Assembly (NCBI RefSeq): GCF_008330945.1
Contig: NZ_CP043489.1
Coordinates: 3,917,501 to 3,981,500, forward strand
Length of the DNA stretch: 64,000 nucleotides
Source: Labrys sp. KNU-23
GTDB lineage: Bacteria > Pseudomonadota > Alphaproteobacteria > Rhizobiales > Labraceae
Direction: 5' to 3'
Shown here piece after piece: positions 17,564-24,598 of this stretch. Numbering within the stretch: position 1 is the first letter of the stretch; each line of letters begins with the position of its first letter. A program made the position numbers and the translations under genes. The notes beneath the pieces were generated by a model. It did not search any database, had not been told where the DNA came from, and worked only from the letters and a program-made list of their open reading frames with translations.

Positions 17564-19197
17564 GTTTCCCCTGAAAACTTGGTGATCGGCCGGAAACGGA
17601 TCTGCGCTCCGATGGGAATCTGGCCGGCGCGGTCGAGGTGGTAGGGGGCGACCGCCGCGATGACGGGATAGCCGCCGGTCAGCGGATGGTCGGCGAGGAA
17701 CAGCACCGGCTGGCCTGATGGCGGCACCTGGATCGAGCCCTGGATGGTGCCCTCGCTCGGCAATTCCTTGCCTTCGCTCGCCGGTGCGCGCTTCAGCGCC
17801 CGTTCGCCGGCGAGGCGGATACCGATGCGATTGGACTGGGGCGTCACCGACCAGGACTGGTTGGCAAAGTCCTCGAGCGCTGCTTCGGAGAGCCAGTCGC
17901 TGCGCGGCCCCATGACGACGTCGAGGATGACGGGTTCACCCAGCCTGGGCAGCGCAGGTGGGATGTCCGGCAGCCCCGTCACGGCGCCGGGTGATGGCGC
18001 CAGCCCGGACAGGCGATCGCCGACCGCAATGGCCGGCGGCCCGATGTGGGCGAGCGTATCGGTGGCGGCGCTGCCCAGTACCGGGGCAACGGCGAAGCCG
18101 CCGCGGACGGCGAGATAGGAGCGCATGCCGGCCTGCGGCTCGCCGAAATGCAGCCTGTCACCGGTGGCGAGTGCGAGGGCGGCGTGGCGCGGCACCGGAT
18201 AAATCGTCCCTCCGGCGGTCGTCAGGGTGAGCGGTCCCTCGGCACCGGTGACGGCGACCACTGTCTCGCCGAGGCAGAGAAGTTCGCAGCCGCCATAGGC
18301 GATCTCGAGGCCCGGCAGTTGGCTGGGGTTGCCGACCAGCCGGTTGGCGCTGCGCAAGGCAGCACGGTCCATCGCGCCGGAAACGCTGACACCCTGCCGT
18401 GCCTGGCCGGGACGACCCAGATCCTGGAACAGCATCTGGGGGCTTGGCTTGATGATCTCGAAGAGGGGGGAGGTCGAGTCGTTTCCCTCACCCCCAACCC
18501 CTCTCCCTACCGGGGAGAGGAGGGCAGGTCGCGCCATCTCCCCTCTTCCCGGTAGGGAGAGGGGTTGGGGGTGAGGGCTCTTGCCTTCGCTGACCTCGAC
18601 GAAGCGAACACGGTCGCCGGGCTGCAGCAGAGCGGGGCGCTCGCGCGCAAGGTCCCACATCGGCAGGTCCGTCACACCGATGATCTGCCAGCCGCCGGGG
18701 CTCGCCTGCGGATAAACAGCACTGAAACGGCCGGCGAGGCCGACGGAGCCTGCGGCCAGGCGCGGGCGCGGCGTGGCACGCCGCGGCAGATCGAAACTCG
18801 GATCGCCGCCGCTGAGATAGGCGAAGCCCGGTGCGAAGCCGGTAAAGGCCACGGTATAGTCGCTGCCGGTATGGCGCCGGATCACCTCCTCGACCGGAAT
18901 TTCGAGGAGATCGGCGACCTCTGCCAGATCCTCTCCATCATAGCGGACCGGGATCTCGATCAGGGTGCCGCTTTGCTCGACCTTGGCATCGAGGCGGCGT
19001 CGGCCAATGGCGCTGATCAGGTCCTGCTGCGTGATCGCTGCCGGACGAAAGCGCACCAGCAGGGTCCGGGCCGCGGGCACGATGTCCTCGATGCCGGTGA
19101 TGGGCTCGGCGCGCAGGGACGCCTGCAAAGCCAGGGTCTGCGGCAGGTCCGGGAGCTCCACCATGATGGCGTCGAGATTGACCGGCAGGAAGCGCAT
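17560..19197 (-). CDS. 5-oxoprolinase subunits PxpB-PxpC fused (KipI-KipA fusion)
   Basis: A 545-residue fusion. Residues about 1-205 are a PxpB/KipI domain (YTVAFTGFAPGFAYLSGGDP is diagnostic); residues about 240-545 are a PxpC/KipA domain (GVSVSGAMDRAALRSANRLV, ADHPLTGGYPVIAAV). Together with PxpA these subunits form the ATP-dependent 5-oxoprolinase that converts pyroglutamate to glutamate. In most bacteria pxpB and pxpC are separate genes. The junction, residues about 207-237, is encoded by a perfect inverted repeat. The ATG at 19197 overlaps the pxpA stop (TGATG), and the stop overlaps the next ATG, so the three genes are coupled. Confidence 0.92.
   Translation of the reverse strand: MRFLPVNLDAIMVELPDLPQTLALQASLRAEPITGIEDIVPAARTLLVRFRPAAITQQDLISAIGRRRLDAKVEQSGTLIEIPVRYDGEDLAEVADLLEIPVEEVIRRHTGSDYTVAFTGFAPGFAYLSGGDPSFDLPRRATPRPRLAAGSVGLAGRFSAVYPQASPGGWQIIGVTDLPMWDLARERPALLQPGDRVRFVEVSEGKSPHPQPLSLPGRGEMARPALLSPVGRGVGGEGNDSTSPLFEIIKPSPQMLFQDLGRPGQARQGVSVSGAMDRAALRSANRLVGNPSQLPGLEIAYGGCELLCLGETVVAVTGAEGPLTLTTAGGTIYPVPRHAALALATGDRLHFGEPQAGMRSYLAVRGGFAVAPVLGSAATDTLAHIGPPAIAVGDRLSGLAPSPGAVTGLPDIPPALPRLGEPVILDVVMGPRSDWLSEAALEDFANQSWSVTPQSNRIGIRLAGERALKRAPASEGKELPSEGTIQGSIQVPPSGQPVLFLADHPLTGGYPVIAAVAPYHLDRAGQIPIGAQIRFRPITKFSGET
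18485..18577. repeat. Perfect 30-bp inverted repeat inside the pxpB-pxpC coding region (class B)
   Basis: The arms at 18485-18514 and 18548-18577 are exact reverse complements (CCCTCACCCCCAACCCCTCT... against ...AGAGGGGTTGGGGGTGAGGG) separated by 33 bp. The element is read through without a stop, giving a Pro/Gly/Arg-rich linker (SPHPQPLSLPGRGE, then LLSPVGRGVGGEG). Base composition resembles the intergenic repeat at 63326-63469 rather than coding DNA. Confidence 0.95.
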
Positions 19198-19973
19198 CAA
19201 GGCTCTCCGTCTGTCGAAGCCATGAAGGAGCGGACGGCCACACCTGATTGCTCCAGCAAGGCGCGGATTTCGCGGGCCATGGCGACGGCGCCGGGGCTGT
19301 CGCCATGGACGCAGATCGAATCCGCCTCGATGCGGACCGCGCTGCCGTCGATGGCGGGAACCGTGCCGTCGGTCACCAGGCGCAGCATGCGGGCCGCCAC
19401 CTGCTGCGGATCGTGCAGCACCGCGCCGGGCTCGCGGCGGGACACCAGCGAGCCGTCGGGCATATAGCCCCGGTCCGCGAAGGCCTCGGCAACCACGGTG
19501 AGCCCGGCGGCACGGGCCCGGCCGATAAGGGAGGAGCCGGCCAGGGCCACCAGCGTGAGCCCGGGATCGATCTGCCGGATCCCCTCGATGATGGCCTCGG
19601 CCTGCCGCCGATCCTTGGCGATCGTGTTGTAGAGGGCGCCATGCGGCTTGACATAGCGCACCCTGGTGCCCGCGGCGGTGGCCAGGCCCTTGAGCGCGCC
19701 GATCTGGTAGATGGTGTCGGCGATCAGGTCCTCGCTGGCCACATCCATGTTGCGCCGCCCGAAGCCGCCGAGATCGGGATAGGCGATATGCGCACCGACC
19801 GTCACACCCTTGGCCGCAGCGGCACGCAGCGTGGCGAGGATGCCGGTGGGATCGCCGGCGTGAAAGCCGCAGGCGACGTTGGCGCTGGAGACGATGGCGA
19901 GCATCGCCTCGTCGTCACCCATGCGCCAGGCGCCGAAGCTTTCGCCGAGATCGGAGTTGAGATCGATATTCAT
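19197..19973 (-). CDS. pxpA: 5-oxoprolinase subunit PxpA (LamB/YcsF family)
   Basis: A 258-residue protein with the full LamB/YcsF signature: MNIDLNSDLGESFGAWRMGD at the start, SSANVACGFHAGDP, VGAHIAYPDLGGFGRR, VKPHGALYN, and EAFADRGYMPDGSLVSR. PxpA works with PxpB and PxpC to hydrolyse 5-oxoproline to L-glutamate with ATP. It is the first gene of the coupled pxpA, pxpBC, carboxylase series, 46 nt downstream of pcp. Length and start agree with the family. Confidence 0.95.
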   Translation of the reverse strand: MNIDLNSDLGESFGAWRMGDDEAMLAIVSSANVACGFHAGDPTGILATLRAAAAKGVTVGAHIAYPDLGGFGRRNMDVASEDLIADTIYQIGALKGLATAAGTRVRYVKPHGALYNTIAKDRRQAEAIIEGIRQIDPGLTLVALAGSSLIGRARAAGLTVVAEAFADRGYMPDGSLVSRREPGAVLHDPQQVAARMLRLVTDGTVPAIDGSAVRIEADSICVHGDSPGAVAMAREIRALLEQSGVAVRSFMASTDGEP

Positions 19974-20019
19974 GGCACGAAGCTCCTGACGATTTTCTGC
20001 TGTTCAGTTGCCTGGCGGC

Positions 20020-20703
20020 TCAATGGATTTGCCCGCCACTCTCCCGCGCGTCCTCCTGGACGGTGAGGGCGGTGTGCGCGAGATGTCTGATAGCCTCGAC
20101 CTGAGTCGCCAGCGCCAGGCTCGGCAGTCCGGGCCGGCGTGCGGCATGCTCGGGCAGACAGGGCACATGCACGAACCCGCCCCGCGTCTTGGCGAGTGGG
20201 CGCTGCGTTGCCAGCCGGTGCATCAGGGCATAGAAGACGTGGTTGCACACGAAGGTGCCGGCCGTGTTGGACAGAGAGGCCGGCAACCCCGCTGCCCTGA
20301 GGTCGCGCACGATCGCCTTGACCGGCAGGGACGAAAAATAGGCGGCCGGCGCCCCTGATATCACCGGGATATCGATCGGCTGGCGGCCTTCATTGTCAGG
20401 AATGCGCGCATCGTCGAGATTGATCGCCACGCGCTCGGGCGTAATCTCGGTGCGGCCGCTCGCCTGTCCGAGGCTGACGACGAGACGGGGCCGCCATTGT
20501 CTCAGGGCCTCGTCCAGTCGCTCGATGGCGGCCCCGAACACGCAGGGCAATTGCACGGAGCGGACGCGGGCTTCCTCGCAGATCCAGCCGTCCAGAGCCC
20601 GGGCAATCTCCCAGGAGGCGTTGGTCTCATCGTCTTCGAAGGCCTCGAAGCCGGTGATCAACAGGTTTGGCAGCGTCTTGTCTGGCGGCTTTTTGGGGCT
20701 CAT
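20020..20703 (-). CDS. pcp: Pyrrolidone-carboxylate peptidase (pyroglutamyl peptidase I)
   Basis: A 227-residue C15 cysteine peptidase that removes N-terminal pyroglutamate from peptides. The catalytic residues are visible: E90 (ITPERVAIN), C153 (NTAGTFVCNHVFY) and H179 (GFVHVPCLPE). The N-terminus LLITGFEAFEDDETNASW matches the usual GFEPF..NPS start. It lies directly upstream of pxpA, so pyroglutamate released here can be opened to glutamate by the next gene products. It is 200 nt downstream of the DUF979 gene, with a palindrome in that gap. Confidence 0.93.
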   Translation of the reverse strand: MSPKKPPDKTLPNLLITGFEAFEDDETNASWEIARALDGWICEEARVRSVQLPCVFGAAIERLDEALRQWRPRLVVSLGQASGRTEITPERVAINLDDARIPDNEGRQPIDIPVISGAPAAYFSSLPVKAIVRDLRAAGLPASLSNTAGTFVCNHVFYALMHRLATQRPLAKTRGGFVHVPCLPEHAARRPGLPSLALATQVEAIRHLAHTALTVQEDARESGGQIH

Positions 20704-20782
20704 GGCTGCTTTCCGCGAATGACGGTCTTTACCGATGTTACAGATCGCTCAAGCGTCATTCGAGCTTGCACGACCTTTGGCA

Positions 20783-20866
20783 TTGCCGGACTTGATCCGG
20801 CAATCCAGTCCGGGGTCCCGTCGCGGAGGTGGCTTCTGGATAGCCGGGTCAAGCCCAGCTACGACA
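20783..20866. repeat. Intergenic palindromic segment between pcp and DUF979 gene (class D)
   Basis: TTGCCGGA, CTTGA, TCCGGCAA forms an eight-pair stem at 20783-20803, followed by a related block (TGGATAGCCGGGTCAAGCCC near 20837) typical of dispersed alphaproteobacterial intergenic repeats. It may attenuate transcription from the transporter genes into pcp. Confidence 0.55.
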
Positions 20867-20903
20867 AATCAGAACCCTTACCCTCTGGAGGACCGGACAG
20901 CCT

Positions 20904-21857
20904 CTAGAGAGGCATCAGGACATAGAGCAGTACGATATTGGCGGCGAGCAGGGCTAGCGCTGTCGGAATCTGGGCACGGATGACCGCGTTCTTGTCGATT
21001 TCCAGGAGCGCCGCCGGCACGATGTTGAAATTGGCGGCCATGGGAGTCATCAGCGTACCGCAATAGCCCGACAGCATGCCGATGGCGGCGATGACCGCCG
21101 GATTGCCGTGATAGACGCCGATCAGCACCGGCACGGCGACCCCACCCGTCATCACCGGGAAGGCGGCAAAGCCATTGCCCATGATCACGGTAAACAATGC
21201 CATGCCGACGACATAGAGGGTGACGGCCACCAGGCGCAGGTCCATGTTAACATAGCTGGTGGTGAGATGGGCGACCGCCTTGCCGACTCCGGCATCGGAG
21301 AAGACAAGGCCGAGCATGCCCAGCATCTGGGGCAGGACCAGGGCCCAGCCGAGCGCATCGGTGAGACGGCGGGATTCGCGCAGGCCCTGCGCCGGCGTCT
21401 CGCGTGTCAGCCAGCAGGCGAGCCCCAGCGCGACGATGCAGGCGATGCCGAGGGCGAGCAGGGTGGTATTCTTGGGATCGAACAGCGGCGTGCCGCCGAT
21501 GATGACGTAATGGCCCGAAAGCGTGATGGCCACGGTCAGCAGCGGAATGGCCAGTGCCGGCACGAAGAGCTTGTTGCCGAGCCGCTTTGCACTGGCCACC
21601 GCTTCGGCGACGCTGGGGATGTTGTGGCGGCCGGCGCCGACTCCACCGAGCCCTGCGATCAGCGCCAGGGCGGCGACACCCGCGCCGACCACGGCCGGCG
21701 GCAGGAAATCCCCGACCAGGAAGGCCAGCGCATAGAGGCCCCAGAACAGGGCGCTGCTGAAGCGTTTGGGATGGTTGCGGTCGAACAGGGTCATCACGGC
21801 CGTGACGGCCAGGATCGCCCCGACGAGATAGAACAGGTGGGAAAGCGAGAGGATCAC
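20904..21857 (-). CDS. DUF979 family membrane protein, putative pyroglutamate transporter component
   Basis: A 317-residue polytopic protein with about nine hydrophobic segments. It starts at a GTG (VILSLSHLFYLVGAILAVT) one base after the stop of the DUF969 gene. Signature stretches include VIMGNGFAAFPVMTGGVAVP and SGYCGTLMTPMAANFNIVPA. DUF969 and DUF979 proteins are encoded as a pair, very often next to pcp, which suggests joint transport of pyroglutamate or pyroglutamyl peptides. No transport assay that I know of proves this. The longer upstream frame overlaps the DUF969 gene in another frame and lacks membrane character. Confidence 0.85.
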   Translation of the reverse strand: MILSLSHLFYLVGAILAVTAVMTLFDRNHPKRFSSALFWGLYALAFLVGDFLPPAVVGAGVAALALIAGLGGVGAGRHNIPSVAEAVASAKRLGNKLFVPALAIPLLTVAITLSGHYVIIGGTPLFDPKNTTLLALGIACIVALGLACWLTRETPAQGLRESRRLTDALGWALVLPQMLGMLGLVFSDAGVGKAVAHLTTSYVNMDLRLVAVTLYVVGMALFTVIMGNGFAAFPVMTGGVAVPVLIGVYHGNPAVIAAIGMLSGYCGTLMTPMAANFNIVPAALLEIDKNAVIRAQIPTALALLAANIVLLYVLMPL

Positions 21858-21858
21858 G

Positions 21859-22593
21859 TCAGCCCTCCGGCTGCGTTTCAGGCCGCAGGCCGGTTTCGGA
21901 CGGTGCTTCGGCCAGCTCGCGGGCGATAGCCGCATCGAGGCGGGACAGCCGGAACGCATGAATGACAAAGGCCGTCGCAGCAGTGGGAATGCCCCATAGG
22001 GCGACATGGAGCGGCTCGACCTCGACGCCGGCCTCTCTCAGGAATGTCGTCATCAGCACGATGGCGCCAAAGGCGACGAAGATGTCCTCGCCGAAGAACA
22101 GGCCGACATTGTCGGTGGCGGCCGCAAACGCCCTGAGCTTGTGGCGCACGCGCTCGGTCAGCGCCCCGTGCCGGACCTCGGCCGCACCCTCCGCCATGGG
22201 AGCGATTAGCGGCCTTACCATCTGGGGATGCCCGCCAAGGCTGGTCAGGCCTACCGCGGCGGTCAATTGCCGGGCCGCCAGATAGACGATGAGCAGGCGG
22301 CCCGATGTCGCCGAGCGGATCCTGCTGATCCAGGCTTGCGCGTGCTGGCGCAGCCCATGGCGTTCGAGCAGGCCGACCACGGCGAGAGGGAGTAGCAGGA
22401 TCACCGCCAGATTGCGCGTTTTCAGGAAGCCGGTGCCGATGGCCGAGAGAACCTGCTGGGGTGGGAAGTTCGCTGCGAGAGCCGTGCCGATGGCGGCGAC
22501 GATCACGACGAGCATGGGATTGAAGCGCAGGACGAAGCCCGCGACGATGATGGCCACGCCGATCAAGGGCCATAGGCTGATGTCACTAGGCAC
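21859..22593 (-). CDS. DUF969 family membrane protein, putative pyroglutamate transporter component
   Basis: A 244-residue membrane protein starting at a GTG (VPSDISLWPLIGVAIIVAGF) with GGGGAG eight bases upstream. An ATG at 22680 in frame adds a non-membrane stretch and seems unlikely. Family features include GTGFLKTRNLAVILLLPLAV, GLTSLGGHPQMVRPLIAPM and DNVGLFFGEDIFVAFGA. It is the first gene of the leftward pyroglutamate locus and is coupled to the DUF979 gene. The GntR operator candidate lies about 140 bp upstream. Confidence 0.87.
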   Translation of the reverse strand: MPSDISLWPLIGVAIIVAGFVLRFNPMLVVIVAAIGTALAANFPPQQVLSAIGTGFLKTRNLAVILLLPLAVVGLLERHGLRQHAQAWISRIRSATSGRLLIVYLAARQLTAAVGLTSLGGHPQMVRPLIAPMAEGAAEVRHGALTERVRHKLRAFAAATDNVGLFFGEDIFVAFGAIVLMTTFLREAGVEVEPLHVALWGIPTAATAFVIHAFRLSRLDAAIARELAEAPSETGLRPETQPEG

Positions 22594-23027
22594 GATGTTC
22601 GCTCCCCGGGGACATTGGATGGTCTGAAAAATCGATCGGTTCTTGTAGGGTGATATTTTTCGATCTCCTGGCAATATCATTCACATTGATGACTGAATCA
22701 AGCCTTTTGGTTGAACGTATATAAATTATTGTTCAACAATATGGTGACGCGTCTCGAACAAACGAAAGGCGAGCCCGGAAAGGGCCGGTGGCAGGCCGGT
22801 TCCGGCCACAGCTGGATGGCAGGTCGGCTCTGGCCTGGGCAGGGACAGGCTTGCGGCTTGCCGAGCCGTGTGCCCTCGTTTCAGGCTGAGGCAGCCCGTT
22901 CCTGTCGAGGCCCCGGCGACGCCTCGTTGAGAATCCCCGGGATTGTCCTACAATCCACTCTGCCGCCATGGACAAACGGAACGGCAACGTTGAGTGACGA
23001 TCGGACATTGCCACGAGGCACCACCCC
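22594..23027. promoter_or_regulatory. Divergent control region, DUF969 operon / gntR
   Basis: This 434-bp region separates divergent starts. The half nearest the DUF969 gene is clearly AT-richer than its surroundings (22620-22745). On the minus strand TTGATT, 17 bases, GATATT (about 22705-22677) could be a promoter for the transporter genes. The half nearest gntR is GC-rich, and I see no clear promoter in it. Confidence 0.5.
22727..22741. promoter_or_regulatory. Palindromic operator candidate for the GntR/FadR regulator
   Basis: TATTGTTCAACAATA is symmetric around 22734, and its core TTGTTCAACAA fits the FadR-subfamily consensus TnGTnnnACnA exactly. A wider TTGAAC...GTTCAA pair spans 22711-22736. 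It lies upstream of the DUF969 gene on the side expected for control of the pyroglutamate genes. Confidence 0.7.
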
Positions 23028-23723
23028 ATGACCCAACCGGGTGATCCCCGTCCCGCCGCATCCGCCCTCTCGCTCGGCGAACGTGTCGCCGAGCAATTGC
23101 GGCGCCAGATCACGCAAGGCGAGTTCGCGCCAGGCCAGCGCCTGTCCGAGCAGGCGCTCAGCGATGATCTTGCCATTTCCCGCAACACGCTGCGCGAGGT
23201 CTTCCGGGTGCTGACCAAGGATGGCCTGCTCAAGCATGTTCCCAATCGAGGCGTGTTCGTGGCGGTGCCGAGCATCGCCTCGATCATCGATATCTACCGC
23301 GTCCGGCGCCTGATCGAATGCCAGGCTCTCGCCCAGGCCTATCCGCGCCATCCCGCCAAAAAGCGTATGCGCGATGCGTTCGAAGAGGCCATGCGCTGCC
23401 GGGCGGGCGATGATTGGCCTGGTGTAGGCACCGCCAACATGGCCTTTCATATGGCTGTGGTCGAGTTGGCCGACAGTGAAAGGCTGAACCTGCTGTTCGC
23501 CCAGGTGCTGGCTGAATTGCGGCTCGCCTTCGGCATGCTGCAGGATGCCGAGTTCCTGCATGCCCCCTTCGTCGACAGGAACCTCGCCATTCTCGAACTG
23601 GCTGAAGCTGGCAATTTCGAGAAGGCGGCGGCCATGCTCAGCGATTATCTCATCCATTCCGAGCGCCTGGTCCTCGCCGTCTATGCGCGGCGCCTGGCGG
23701 ATGGCAGCATCGGTGACTTGTAA
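23028..23723 (+). CDS. GntR family transcriptional regulator, FadR/FCD type
   Basis: A 231-residue regulator with an N-terminal winged helix (LGERVAEQLRRQITQGEFAP, LSEQALSDDLAISRNTLREV, LTKDGLLKHVPNRGVFV) and an all-helical FCD effector-binding domain (residues about 85-215; MAFHMAVVELADS supplies a likely metal/ligand His). FCD regulators usually respond to small carboxylic acids. It is divergent from the DUF969/DUF979/pcp/pxp genes, so pyroglutamate or glutamate is a sensible ligand guess. It is probably autoregulated through the palindrome in the shared control region. Confidence 0.92.
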   Translation: MTQPGDPRPAASALSLGERVAEQLRRQITQGEFAPGQRLSEQALSDDLAISRNTLREVFRVLTKDGLLKHVPNRGVFVAVPSIASIIDIYRVRRLIECQALAQAYPRHPAKKRMRDAFEEAMRCRAGDDWPGVGTANMAFHMAVVELADSERLNLLFAQVLAELRLAFGMLQDAEFLHAPFVDRNLAILELAEAGNFEKAAAMLSDYLIHSERLVLAVYARRLADGSIGDL

Positions 23724-23736
23724 GTGATCGGGCGCG

Positions 23737-24051
23737 TCAGCGCCTGACGCCCAGTCTCACCAGCACTTCAGGCGGGATCCTGAGCTCGCGGATGACGCCG
23801 CCATGGGAGGCCATGCCCATCAACTCCCGCTGAATGAAATAGCCATAGACCGCATCGGCGGCATCGCCCAGCAGGCGTGGGCGGTCGGGATCATCGGGTG
23901 ACGCCGCGTGCAGGGCTGCCATGGCCCGGCCGGCCGCCTCGCCCGCGCGCTCCAGCGATGCAGCTTTCTCCACGCGGATTTCAGCGCCGAGGACGTCGAG
24001 CGCCGTACGGGCGGCGGCAGGCGAGAAGTTCTGGGGCAGGCGGACGCTCAT
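23737..24051 (-). CDS. Small conserved protein, DUF6665-like
   Basis: A 104-residue helical protein (MSVRLPQNFSPAAARTALDV, then GAEIRVEKAASLERAGEAAG, AADAVYGYFIQRELMG, IPPEVLVRLGVRR). The pattern, an N-terminal arm, two helices and a C-terminal YFIQRE...IP..VL.RLG motif, matches what I recall of DUF6665 proteins of Rhizobiales; the function is unknown. The ATG at 24051 is chosen because the upstream part of the frame looks non-coding. It converges on gntR with 13 bp between stops. Confidence 0.65.
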   Translation of the reverse strand: MSVRLPQNFSPAAARTALDVLGAEIRVEKAASLERAGEAAGRAMAALHAASPDDPDRPRLLGDAADAVYGYFIQRELMGMASHGGVIRELRIPPEVLVRLGVRR

Positions 24052-24236
24052 GCCGGCATTCTGCCGCCGCCCGGAACACTTGTCGATATCGTCATGCCGC
24101 AAAGCTGGCCTGGGAAAGCCGGGACGGGACGCTGCCGGCGGCTGTCCCTTTCGGAACAGCAAGTGCCTTCCCCACGGATCAATTATGGGCCGGCAGCATA
24201 TCCGCTGCCCGGTCCAGTCTTCATGAGGGATGTGGC

Positions 24237-24578
24237 ATGGAGCTTCCCCTTGCAGCGCAGAGCCCGTTTCAGCGTCTGCGCCCGCCCCTGACGGGCCTTG
24301 TCCTCGGTGTTCTGCCTCTCTGGCTGTTCGTGGGGACCTCCGAGAGCTTTTCGGTGAACGGGCAATTTGTCTCGCAGTCGCGCTTCAACATTCTCGGCCT
24401 CGTGCTGGCCGGCATCGGCCTGGCCATGATGATCAAGCTCCTATGGAATGACGGGCCATGGGCACGGCGCTGGTTGCCGCGAACGGCGCTTGCTGTCGTC
24501 GCAGCTGCGATTTGCCTGGTTCAACTGGCCTATTCGGTCGGCCTCGTCGATCTGAGTCGCTTCCTGGGGAGCGCCTGA
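24237..24578 (+). CDS. Small membrane protein, function unknown
   Basis: A 113-residue protein with three predicted membrane segments (LTGLVLGVLPLWLFVG, NILGLVLAGIGLAMMIKLL, TALAVVAAAICLVQLAYSVG). GAGGGA seven bases upstream supports the ATG at 24237. I do not recognise a family. It converges on the flavoprotein gene that follows. Confidence 0.65.
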   Translation: MELPLAAQSPFQRLRPPLTGLVLGVLPLWLFVGTSESFSVNGQFVSQSRFNILGLVLAGIGLAMMIKLLWNDGPWARRWLPRTALAVVAAAICLVQLAYSVGLVDLSRFLGSA

Positions 24579-24598
24579 GGGCTCGCCCGGATCCGCAG

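Noticed and set aside
15707..17644. 645-codon plus-strand frame opposite the biotin carboxylase gene
   Set aside because: The minus strand carries the biotin carboxylase domains and the EAMKM biotin site.
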